Of a stretch of 64,000 bases of DNA, positions 46,637 through 57,914 are shown one piece after another. Source of the DNA: Lepas anatifera (lineage: Eukaryota; Arthropoda; Thecostraca; Lepadidae); NCBI GenBank assembly GCA_034440635.1, contig JAOTON010001575.1, forward strand, positions 248,001-312,000, written 5' to 3'. The position numbers and the translations under genes are program-made. Each line of letters starts with the position of its first letter. Positions within the stretch are counted from its first letter, which is position 1. The notes under the pieces were generated by a model. It did not search any database. It had not been told where the DNA came from and saw only the letters and a list, made by a program, of their open reading frames with translations.

Positions 46637-47474
46637 CACGCGCATTGACGGGGGGCGGGTACCCGCCCCCCCCTCGGGTTTTTCGCAGATAGCAGGAAAA
46701 CGGCGGCGCGTAGCGCCGCCGTACTTGGTATGCCTTTTCCTAATCATTTTTACAACTTCTGTGAAAATTTTAAGGTTAGGTCATCCAAGGTCAGGTCACC
46801 AGTACAGGTCAAGTGACCAGACCTTAGAAAAAGTTTAAGATAGCATAAGTCGGAGCAGGGTAAACTTATCCAATTGAAACTTATATCACATAATGGGCTC
46901 ACCGAGTTCTCTGAAATATGTTCCGGTATTTCTGATATCGTTGACCTAAGGTCAGGTACGAGGCATGACCTCTCCATTGGAAATACATGGGAAAATGGTT
47001 TTTATAGAATAACTCAGTAACGGATGGTGATAGAGCATTTATTTTAGCTGCATTAGACTCGCCTGGGCTTTGCGGAGCTAATGATATGCATTTTATATAA
47101 TTTGACCCTGACCTGACCCCAGGTCAGGTCAAACTCTTGATTTGACCTAGCAAGATCAAATTATATATCATTCGATTTGGCTTGCTGAGAGGATTCATAT
47201 AGTTCAAGTCGTTTTGCTTTATCTTTACTTATTCATATGTAATGGCCGAAAAACTGAATTTACATGTTACCCTTATGGCGGCATGTTTTGACCTCTCGTG
47301 ACCTTAAATGTGACCTGACAAAAAAATGGTACAAATGTTTTCGATGGAGAATTGGATGGGCAGCCCAACGCCGTTTACCGTTTTTCGCTACCTACCGTGG
47401 TTCCCGATATCTTAGGGGGGCGGGTACCCGCCCCCGTCAATGCGAAGGTGGCTCAGACCCCGTCAATGCGCGTG
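46637..47474 (+). mobile_element. Family A TTAA element, complete (838 bp)
   Basis: TTAA at 46633-46636 and 47475-47478. Single unit at left, GGGCGGGTACCCGCCC palindrome; at the right the palindrome is followed by two units around AAGGTGGCTCAGACC. I count 14 exact AGGTCA/TGACCT hexamers. No transposase frame; the palindromic GCGGCGCGTAGCGCCGC box lies near the left end. Confidence 0.92.
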
Positions 47475-47478
47475 TTAA

Positions 47479-47805
47479 CAATGAATTCATAGTAAAACAT
47501 AAGCCACACTGAATAATGTCATCCGACCGCTATACTGTGGTCAATGAGCTTGACCTGTGAGCTTTGACCTTGACCTATGCACCGCCATTTTATGCTGTCT
47601 CCAAAAACCAGAGGGGGCAGGAACCCACCCCCTTTCAATGCGCGTGTTGATTCTATCAATTTTACGAGTCAAAAACGGTGATCACTGGATGGGGATGTAA
47701 AAAGGTACGTAGCTAATAATGTGACAGTTAGTTATCCCAGCCCTTTAGTCCCTTGGATTCTGCTCTATATTTCTATTGAACTTTCAAATTTCGAATAAAA
47801 ACAAA
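47479..47805. other. TE fragment between A and C elements
   Basis: 47490-47590 matches 63840-63940 (CACTGAATAATGYCATC, GACCTTGACCT), so both are pieces of one unnamed family; a GGGGGCAGGAACCCACCCCC box follows. Confidence 0.5.
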
Positions 47806-48334
47806 TTAACACGCGGAGTGAAGGGGTACTAAAGTGCCCTCTTCCCCATATATTTTTCCGAGGTCGCCGGAGAGCTGTTCGCCACCTGAAAACGCTAGGT
47901 AAGCACGTTTGAGAACATGCACGAGCGCGTCGATCGGTGAAGGAATTCTGAACACCGGTCAATATGTTTTTATTTATTTATTGGTTTTCAAAGTCAGACA
48001 TATATTTTGAGGCCTTTGCAATCGAGCGGTTGCAGCAGTTTGCCTGCACTGTAGACTGAGTGGTGGCATTATTACGTCATATATTGAGGTTATATTTCAA
48101 GGCCACCCCACATGAGGGTTCACCCTACAGTATGTATATGTATACCATGACCATACTAGGTTAAAACACAAAAATGACCGGACCTCAGGTCAGGTCAAGG
48201 TCACTTTTCATCTTAGCATAGTCAATATGCGTATCAATCGACTCGCAATAGCAATCGAACGGCGATGCTATCAAAATAAAAGCTGTAGCATTATGTCATG
48301 CAAAGTTATTGACGTAAATCTGAAAACTGCTTAA

Positions 48335-51218
48335 CCCTATTACGCCACCCCTGTAAAAAATCAGAATCGGTAGGGGGCTCCATCGGCCCCCCGTGATATC
48401 TCCGAAAGTTATCGATTGATTTCAATGAAAAACCATTTTGTTTGTTGTGATGTGAACTCTCTGTTCAGCTATATGTATTTTCAGAAATTTCATAAGGGGG
48501 GTAACGGGGGCAAAAGCATAGGATATTTTGAACTTTTTTCAACTGATTACTGCGCCTCCATTTACGATTGGATTTGTATGAAACTTTGTGAGAAATTTCA
48601 TAATTGTATGCTGATACACATATATTTCGGGTTTGGTGAAATTCGAAATTCAAGGGCGGAGTCAGGGGGTAAATATCAGAATTTTTGATATATGCTTTTG
48701 ACCCTGTTTTCTTATCTGAAGTGACTTGACGTTTGTCACTTGTATTGATAGGTGTTAGAAACCTATTTTTTCGTTTTTCCCACGGGCGGATGTAGGAGAT
48801 TCAAAAGGGGGCATGTAGCAAAGTTATTGCTTATTACCGTTTTTCGTGTTGAGAGGCTTTTACCCACGAAATGTTGATTCTGATACAAACTGGCATCTTG
48901 TACGTATATTAAAGCTAATTCATAGGCGGTTGCAGGAGCAGATAAACTAAGTAAACCTATGAAATCATAAACAGGTTATGTTATGTATCTCTTCATAAAT
49001 TGCTGCTCCCACGCCCTTACCTCCTCTCTCCCCGAAATGTATCCCTGGATCCTCCACTGAGTCTCAACACTTCCGGCGTGCGTACGTTGGGAGGGGAAGA
49101 TAACAGCTTCAAAGGATTAGTGGGCCGGCAAGAGATAGACAATGCCCGGTCCCATGGCACCACTGCCAATACTGCCTCAGTGCGATAACAGCGCCGCGGT
49201 AACTCTGTTCTTCGCTATGTCCAATATGACAATGTAAACTACACCAAGCGCCTGTAACTACGGACAGTAAGATGTATCCACACAGTGGTTAGCTTGGCTC
49301 AACATTCTCATGAATTCATAATCAGCTGTTTCAATACGATATTCTACTTAGTATGAATTTTGTTCCGGTTACCCGACTCAAATTATGGTATGACGTCGCC
49401 ACTGGCAAGAAAACCATCAGAAAATATTATATCCCGCGCCCCACCGGGGGTCCGGCGCCACCTTCGCCCCACCGGGGGCCATCGATGGCCCCCTCTAACT
49501 CCGAAAATATGGGCGTTAGCGCAAATCTGCAAAGTGCAATAGAAAGCTCGCGTGAATTCAGTAAGAAATTACTTCGCATGTTTTAGTGCTCAGGTCAATG
49601 GTTTGACCTCCAGAGGTCAAATTAGGTCAAGATCGGCTACTTTCACTCAAATATGCAATGATTAAGCAGACTGGGCATAACTCTTATGTCATTAGAGCTA
49701 TTGAGGCCTGGTAAAGAACATTTGATAGCAAATTGCCAGTACTTTTTCCGCTATGTGGAACGTAAAGACCTCCCGCCAGTGGTTTGACCGCCAGAGGTCA
49801 CCTCGTGACCTAATATGACCTGAGGTCACGAAAGGTCAAAAAGTGACCTTGCCGTATATCAAATGAAAGCCAGGGACGAGACAAACACGATGGTGTTTGT
49901 TTCACCGCTCTAGCTTAATTAGGTCAAAAGTTATTGTCAAAATACAGTTTTTGACCTCTGGTGACCTTGGATGACCTTGGAAAAGTCAAAGGGCAAATAT
50001 GACCCCTGGGATCCGTGAAAGGGTGTCCAAAAACATTGTTCTGAGCAGTCTGAGTATTTGCAATCATTTTTGTGGCTTTTATATCATGAAATAGCTTTTC
50101 CCCATGCTTTGTCAATGGGAGAGGTCGCCTCGTGACCTGACCTCAGGGCACGAAATCGAAAAATCCCGGATATACACCTTGTAGACCCTGGAGGGGTCAT
50201 GAAGTGTAGGAAGTTTCAAATCGATCGACTTTGAAATGTAGCTCTTACAGAGCTCTAAAGGTGAAGTGAGGTGACCTTGGTTGACCTCGTCTTGTGACCT
50301 GACCTTGGGTGACCCGGGGTAAAAATTTCAGGGATGATGGGAAAATGATGCAGTGAGAGGTAGAGCCCTCAACTGCGGTGCTGCGCCTCGTCGTTTTTCT
50401 GCTATCCCGGAAAAACCTTAGGGGGCCATCGATGCCCCCCCGGTGGGGCGAGGGATATATTGACACAAAACAGAGGCCAAACAATCTCCAAAGTTCGATT
50501 GAAATCACAATATTGATGTAGGTACATGTCTCGTAAAATATGAAAATTATACCCTCAGTTTTTTCCCCTGGATCCGCCCTTGGTGGAAACTGTATGTAAG
50601 TGAAATATAGTATACAACATTCATCATATATATTTATTATTTCTGTACCTCAGAGTCAATAATTTCAACAGAATAATGCGGTTACGAGTCATTATCGTGC
50701 CAACTGCCCCACCCAAACCTCACTCTGCCACCGCCACTGATCCCAAAAAACGAGACTTAACACAGAAATCTGTCTGCATCCATACATCTAGGATTTTTGC
50801 ATTGCTAAAAAAGAATTACTTCTTATCAAAGAGCATTGTGCAGCTGATACATAATGCCCTAATCATATACTCCTGGAACCGTCCGTGTAACACAAAACCG
50901 CAAGATAAGCACGGATATGACTGCATTGATAAAGTAACGAAGCAATCATTGCATTGCGCAAAAAACAACAATCGATTTTGCACCAGAAATAGAGCAAGTA
51001 ACAGCTGAGCTAGTTCTTCTCCTAGCCGGTTAACATGTCCCTCAAAAAATGTCCCTGGAATCGCCCATGGACCACTTAGAAATTTCTTTTAAGTTCTGTT
51101 TGATGCCAAATCTATTGTTAGGAAAAGTCACAAAGTATGAAAGCGATACCTATTCAGGTTTAACCACGCCACGAGAAAAACCATCGGGGTGCCTCTGCGG
51201 CCCCATACACTATTAGGG
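48335..51218. mobile_element. Element L inserted in C (2884 bp)
   Basis: TTAA at 48331-48334 and 51219-51222. Ends CCCTATTACG and CACTATTAGGG are weakly inverted; each is followed inward by a G-run box (GGGGGCTCCATCGGCCCCC; GGGGTGCCTCTGCGGCCCC). It contains a complete B copy and some hAT-like scraps. No transposase is recognised. Confidence 0.6.
49433..50454 (+). mobile_element. Family B element, complete (1022 bp), ATAT-flanked
   Basis: Left end CCCGCGCCCCACCGG, linker CGCCACCTTCG, second unit, GGGGCCATCGATGGCCCC palindrome; right end single unit CGGTGGGGCGAGGG. Flanks are ATAT (49429-49432 and 50455-50458) instead of TTAA. Confidence 0.88.
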
Positions 51219-51518
51219 TTAAGTAGCCCCAGATGACCTCTCAAAGGTCACAGGTCAAAATTTGCAGCATGAACCTAGAAAAGGGCCCAGGATACTACGA
51301 TTTTGAGAATATGAAGGTATCCTCAGCTTTATCTAAGCAAATACAGTCCAATTTCTGTTTTCCTATGTATTTCCAATGGAGAGGTCAGGGTCCGTTTTTG
51401 ACCTCAGGTCATCGATGTGAAAATTCCTGGAATATATTTTGTAGCAGCCAGTGGGTTCATTATGTGATATAAGCTTAAATTCGGTGGATTCTCCCATTGC
51501 TTACTTATGCCACCTTAA

Positions 51519-53388
51519 CCCGCGCCCTACCGGGGGTCCAGCGCCACCTTCGCCCCACCGGGGGCCATTGATGGCCCCCTCTAACTCCGGAAATATTGGC
51601 GTTAGCGCAAATCTGCAAAGTGCAATAGAAAGCTCGCGTGAATTCAGGAAGAAATTACTTGACATGTTTTAGTGCTCAGGTCAATGGTTTGACCTCCAGA
51701 GGTCAAATTAGGTCAAAATCGGCTATTTTCACTCAAATATGCAATGCTTAAGCAAACTGGGCATAACTCTTATGCCATTAGAGTTATTGAGGTCTGGTAA
51801 AGTACATTTAACACGCGCATTGACGGGGGTCTGAGCCACCTTCGCATTGACGGGGGCGGGTACCCGCCCCCCTAAGATCTCGAGAACCACGGTAGGTAGC
51901 GAAAAACGGTAAACGGCGTTGGGCTGCCCATCCACTTCTCCATCGAAAACATTTAAACCATTTTTTTGTCAGGTCACATTTAAGGTCACGAGAGGTCAAA
52001 ACATGCCCGTCATAGGGATAACATGTAAATTCAGTTTTTCGGCCATGAAATCTGAACAAGTAAAGATAGAGCAAAACGACCTAAACCATATGAATCCTCT
52101 TAGCAAGCCGAATCGATTGATATATAATTTGACCTTGCTAGGTCAAATCAAGGATTTGACCTGACCTGAGGTCCGGTCAGGGTCAAATTATATAAAATGC
52201 ATATCATTAGAACCGCAAAGCCCAGGCGAGTCTAATGCAGCTAAAATAAATGCTCTATCACCATCCGGTACTGAGTTATTCCGTAAAAACCATTTTTCCC
52301 ATGTATTTCCAATGGAGAGGTCATGCCTCGTATCTGACCTTAGGTCATCGATATCGAAAATACCGGAACATATTTTAGAGAACTCGGTGGGGCCATTAAG
52401 TGATGTGAGTTTCAATCGGATAAGTTCACCCTGCTCCGACTTATGCTATCTTAAACTTTTTTTGAGGTCGGGTCACTTGACCTGCACTGGTGACCTGACC
52501 TGAGATGACCTAACCTTAAAATTTTCACAGAAGTTGTAAAAATGATGAGGGAAAAGGTATACCAAGTATGGCGGCGCTACGCGCCGCCCTTTTTCTGCTA
52601 TCTCCGAAAAACCCGAGGGCGGGGGCGGGTACCCGCCCCCGTCAATGCGCGTGTTAATAGGAAATTGTCAGTCCTTTTCCCGCTATGTGAAACGTAAAGA
52701 CCTCCCGCCAGTGTTTTGACTTCCAGAGGTCACCTCGTGACCTAAGATGACCTGAGGTCACGAAAGGTCAGAAAGTGATCTTGCCGTATATCAAATGAAA
52801 GCCAGTGACGAGCAAACAGGATGGTGTTTGTTTCAGCGCTCTAGCTTATACAGGTCAAAAGTTATTGTCAAAATACTGTTTTTGACCCCTGGTGACCTTG
52901 GATGACCTTGGAGAGGTCAAAGGGCAAATATGGCCCCTGGAATCCGTGAAAGGGTGTCCAAGAACGCTTTTCTGATCAAGCTGAGCATTTTCAATCGCTT
53001 TTGTGACTTTTAGATCATAAGACAGCTTTTCCCCCATACTTTTTCAACGGGAGAGGTCACCTCGTGACCTGACCTCAGGGCACGAAATCGAAAAATCCCT
53101 GATATATACCTTGTAGACCCTGGAGGAGCCATAAAGTGTAGGAAGTTTTGAATCGATCGACTTAAAAATGTAGCTCTTACAGAGCTCTAAAGTTGAAGTG
53201 AGGTGACCTTGGTTGACCTCGTCTGGTGACCTGACCTTGGGTGACCCGGAGTAAAAAATTTCAGGGATGGTGGGAAAATGATGCAGTGAGAGGTAGAGTT
53301 CTCAACCGCGGTGCTGTGCCTCTTCGTTTTTTTGCTATCCCGGAAAAACCTTGAGGGGGCCATCGATGCTCTCCCGGTGGGGCGAGGG
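51519..53388 (+). mobile_element. Family B element split by an A element
   Basis: TTAA at 51515-51518 and 53389-53392; about 1.02 kb once the A copy is removed. Double unit at left, single at right. Collinear with 49433-50454. Confidence 0.9.
51812..52653 (-). mobile_element. Family A element nested in B (842 bp)
   Basis: TTAA at 51808-51811 and 52654-52657. The B sequence GTACAT-TTAA-TAGGAAATTG across the insertion matches GAACATTTGATAGCAAATTG in the uninterrupted B copy, which fixes the borders and shows that TTAA was the target. Double unit left, single right. Confidence 0.95.
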
Positions 53389-53611
53389 TTAAACATTCTT
53401 GGAGGTGAGGTCACACTTGACCTACACTGGTGACCTGACCTGAGATGACCCGACCTTACAATTTTAGTGAAAGTTCCGGATTTGATCAAGGACAATGTGT
53501 GCGAAATACGGCGGCGCTTAGCGGCGCTATTTTTTGTGCCGCCAGAAAAACCCGAGGGAAACCCCTCGTATTGTTGAACGTTAAAACCCCCTCCGCCCCA
53601 CCGGGGCGAGC

Positions 53612-54388
53612 TGGAAATGTAGTCAAAAGTTGTAAGCCCCCTCCCCGATACCCGCATTAATGGGGCTTTATTAATGCGATTATTATTCTCGATTAGGGTA
53701 GGAAGTCTCCATACTTCTGGGAAGGGAGAACAGCTGCTCATTTTAAAGGATGTCACCAAAGTTAGAGGTTTCTACATGTTACTTTAAACCAATATCAAAT
53801 GAAGCTTGAAAGTGGCATCTGCATAACAACCACTAAACAACAAGAAAGAAAAAAAGAAAAGCGTGGAGCGTGTCTGAAAAGCCGGGGCAGTTGAATAACT
53901 AACTAAAATACCACCTATATAATATATAAGATAATAAAATATATAAGGAAAAAGACGGCTCCTCGCCGCATGAAGGTGAAATGGTGGTGTTGTTGCAGTT
54001 GTATATCGAATCACCGCTAGTCGTGACGACGATATGTAGGTATTCTGCACATTACCCGTGCATTACTTGTGTATTTTTCATATATTGATATAAGTAAAGG
54101 AATATTGAACTTCTATATCTTTAGGGGCATTAGGGGAACAGGCAGCAAGAATGAAACATCAAAGCAGTGCTAGAACATTTCTTATATTTGTGTTCTTTGT
54201 CAGCAGCCCTCAATTTTTTTCAATATAAAGTACACTATTTATAACATCAATTATTCAAATGGCCTGTGCAAGAGCTGGAATGCTTGGATTGAAGGCCCTT
54301 ATACACCTTTTTGAATGCTCTTTATATTGTGTATCATTCTTGCTTCATGTTTGGATACCTCCAATGATTTTTATAAATGCATGCCCCT
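53612..54388. other. Gene-free stretch
   Basis: A+T-rich; nothing recognised. Confidence 0.3.
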
Positions 54389-55880
54389 GAACCAGTGTGC
54401 AAAATATGGCACTTTCAATCTTGTTGGTGCTAGTGCGCTTAGAGACAGGATTAAGTGGTGCAAATTTTATTAACCTGGTGGGAATCTGTGAGACTGGTGC
54501 AAGGGAGGCGACCCCAAAAACTTAACAAATAATGGATGAATGGTTGTTAAGACACAGGAAGGGGCCTTATAAAACTTACTAATAAGAGAGGTATGATTAA
54601 ATAGTGTGGGTCAGGATGGGTGCATTCTTCTCCCTGGAATACTGCGGATTGGTGCGAATTTTAGATGGCTGGGGGTGCGAATTCGTGTGAGAATGTTAGA
54701 TGTCTGTTGCGACTCGTCTGGCCTGCTGCCATACTTTGCAGACTGGCCCTTGAAAGAGCAAAAGAGGGAGTGGAACTGTTCAGTGTGGGAAGAAGGACTT
54801 GCCCTGTTTGTTTCTCAGAGTTGAGTCAGCAGCTAACTGTCAAGAAAAAGGGTACACCTCAGCCAGCAGGAACAGCCAACTGTTTGTTTTGTACAGTTTT
54901 TTGTGTCTTCCTCTGTAGTGAATACATTGTTGTGGTCTCACAATACAATGGGGTTTTCATGATAATACTATTCGTAGGCCAGTGTGCAAGTATGGCATTT
55001 TCGATGAGATCTTGTCTGTGCGAGTGCCCTTGGAGACAGGAGCAAGTGGTCTGAATTTTATCAACCAGGTGTGAATTTTTAGACTGGTGTGAGGAAGGTG
55101 ACACTGAAAACCAAACAAATAATGCTTAAATGGTTATCTATTATTTGTTAGGTTGCCATTATTTGTTTTATTTTCTGTGTCACCTTCCTCACACCAGGTT
55201 GATAAAATTTGCACCACTTGCTCCTGTCTCCAAGGGCACTCACACCAACAAGATCTCATTGAAAATTCCATACTCTGCACACTGATTTGTAGGTGTGCCC
55301 TTAACTGTTTGGACCATTTTGTAATAATTAAAAGTTGATGAATGAAATAAGTCTAAAAATCAGGAAACCACTTTTTTATTATTTAAATGTCTAAACAGAA
55401 ATATTACCTCTTTTGTCTACTACCCTGGGTTTGCTCAAGCATTGTGTGTAATTCCAAAGTTCAGCTGAGCTGGCTGCTTGTGGCATGAAATGTTGGATTA
55501 GCCAATCAGTCTTCAAAGTTGGGCAGCAGGCCAAACAAGTCACACCTGTGGTCTAAAATTATCACACAAACTTTCACTGCCAGCCACAAGCAAATTTTGC
55601 ATTAATTTGCTGTATTCCAGGGAGAAAAATGCACCCACTCCTACCCACAGTATACAATGCTACCACTCTCATTAGTTGATTAGTGTAAGACTTTTTATAA
55701 GGCCCCCTTGTGTGTCTTTATAACCATTCAGACATTATTTGTTTGGTTTTTAGTGTCTTCTTTCTCGCCTCGTCTCAGATTCACACCAGGTTAATAAAAT
55801 TTGCACCACTTGCTCCTGTCTCCGAGGGCACTAACACCGATGAGACCTCATCGAAAGTGCCATACTTTGCACACTGGTTC
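54389..55880. mobile_element. Foldback element with nested inverted repeats (1.49 kb)
   Basis: Outer arms of about 350-380 bases (54389-54750 and 55500-55880) are inverted, with ends GAACCAGTGTGCAAA and TTTGCACACTGGTTC. Inside, a second inverted pair (54979-55130 and 55150-55284) repeats the outer-end sequence (GACAGGAGCAAGTGG and CCACTTGCTCCTGTC). Frames inside are short. Confidence 0.8.
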
Positions 55881-55886
55881 CCTTAA

Positions 55887-56889
55887 CCTGCGCCCCACTG
55901 GGAGTCTGTCGCCACCTTTGCCCCAACAGGGGTCATCGATGCCCCTCTAACTCCGAAAATATGAGGTTAGCGAAAATTTGCAAAGGGAATTAGAAAGCTC
56001 GCATGAATTCAGTAAGAGATTACTTTGTATGTTTAAGAGCTCAGGTCAATGGTTTGACCTCCAGAGGTCAAGTATGTCATGACAGGCTATTTTCACTATA
56101 ATATGCAATGCTTAAGCAAACTGGGCATAACTCTTAGCGATTAAAGCTATTGGGATATGGTAAAGTACATTTGATGGGAACATTCCCGACCTTTTTTCGC
56201 TATCGGGGAACTTCATGACCTCCGGTGAGTGGTTCGACCTCCAGAGGTGACATCGTGACCTAATGAGACCTGAGGTTATGAAAGGTCAAAAGTGACCTTT
56301 CCATATACCAAATGAAAGCCAGTGACGAGAGATACACGATAATGTTTGATTCAGCGCTCTAGCTTAATTAGGTCAAAATTTATAGTCAAAATACTCTTTT
56401 GACCCCTGGTGACCTTGGATGACCTTGAAAAGTCAAAGAGAAAATATGGCCCCTGGAATCCGTGAAGGGGTCTCCAGGAACGCTTTTCTGAGCACGCTGA
56501 TCATTTGAAATCGTTTTTGTGCCTTTTTAGATCATAAGACAACTTTTCCCATGCTTTTTCAATGGGAGAGGTCACCCTGTGACCTGACCTCAGGTCACGA
56601 AATCGAAAAATCCCGGATATACATCTGTAGACCCTGAGGGGTCATGAAGTGTAGGAAGTTGCAAATTGATTGACAAAGAAATGTAGCTCTTATAGAGCTT
56701 AGAAGTGAGGTGACCTTGGTTGACCTCGCCTGGTGACCTGAGCTTGGGTGACCCGGGGTAACAAATTTCAGGGATGATGGGAAAATAATGGGGTGAAAGA
56801 TAGAGCCCTCAACGGTGGTGCTGCGCCTCGTCGTTTTTCTGCTATCCCGAAAAAACTTAGGGGCATCGATGGCCCCGGTGGGGCAAGGA
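55887..56889 (+). mobile_element. Family B element (1003 bp) beside the foldback element
   Basis: TTAA at 55883-55886 and decayed TTGA at 56890-56893. Double unit left (TGCGCCCCACTGG, CGCCACCTTTG), single right (GGTGGGGCAAGG). It lies two bases outside the foldback element's right end. Confidence 0.85.
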
Positions 56890-56893
56890 TTGA

Positions 56894-57914
56894 TGCCATA
56901 CTTGAGTCTGGTAAGTGCCATACTTTGCACACAAATTCCATGCTCTGACAGGGGCGAAGGTGGATCGGAGGCATACTAGGGCGGCAATGAAAGTTTTGTG
57001 TAGCTGTAGAATAGGCTATATGTCACATAATAAAGCAACATTTTCCTATTACTTGAAATGATAGATGAAAACATAAAGACAGCAAATTTATAATTATATG
57101 TTTTGTGTTGTAAAATTATCTCTGGAGTGTATTTTCGAACTGAAATCTCAAAGGGAATATGACTTGTTTATGGTGAGATTTGGACTGAACTAGTCGTGTG
57201 ATGGAGCATGCCGAGAAACCACTTGATCGATATTTCATTTGTGCCAGAAATTACTGTTCACAGAGAAAAATGATAATAATTCACCCTATACCGACCCCTC
57301 CTCCCGGGTGGTCACATGTTAGGATATGGCCCTGGGAAAATGACTTCATGATCAAGCCCGTTGAGCGGACACATTTTCGTGCTTGAACATCTTCAAAACC
57401 TACATGCGAAACATATTAAAGATGTGTATAGCCTTTTTATTGACCAGTTTCAACCGTGAAATATGTTTTAATGTATCGAGAAAAAAATTTAAGTTAATCA
57501 AGTGTCTAGTGCCTTGGTTTATCAGTGTCCGCTTGAGTCTCAACAACAGCATATTTTAGCTATAAAAAATGTTTCCTTTATGCTCGTATTTACTGATGGC
57601 CTGAATGAACAGGCTTATGATGGCGCAAAACGTTTCCAGATCGCATGCCAATTTCATGTCACGCCAATCTGCATATTTGTTTTCCTTTATAGATAAAACC
57701 AAGTAAGTCAAAATCCAATACTTTCATTAAAGCCCCTCAACCTGCTTCAGACTGGAATTACCTCAAGGTGCCTAGTTTTCTTCAAGGTGAAGGTAACTGA
57801 CAGTTTGTTTTGCATTTTTCAGATTTTCTTCCTTTAGCCTGGTAAGCCAAGACTTGGTGCACCGAAATAACCTACATATAAAGCTTCTTCGACTGAAATC
57901 CCCTGACTTCAGTA
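56894..57914. other. MCAT upstream stretch
   Basis: A foldback-end fragment (GTGCCATACTTTGCACAC) is at 56916-56933. A possible 3' splice site (GCATTTTTCAG ending 57822) and a TATAAA at 57877 are the only promoter or UTR hints. No upstream coding exon was found. Confidence 0.3.

Larger units (their letters stand above)
47810..53611 (-). mobile_element. Family C element split by L and B insertions
   Basis: Three pieces (47810-48334, 51223-51518, 53393-53611) join into about 1.04 kb that is collinear with the uninterrupted C copy at 16316-16980. The joins fall at TTAA (48331 with 51219) and TTAA (51515 with 53389). The left start (TTAA then CACGCGGAGTGAAGG) is tentative. Confidence 0.75.

Noticed and set aside
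53187..53759. 190-codon minus-strand frame
   Set aside because: It crosses the borders of nested B and C elements; the sequence is transposon termini.
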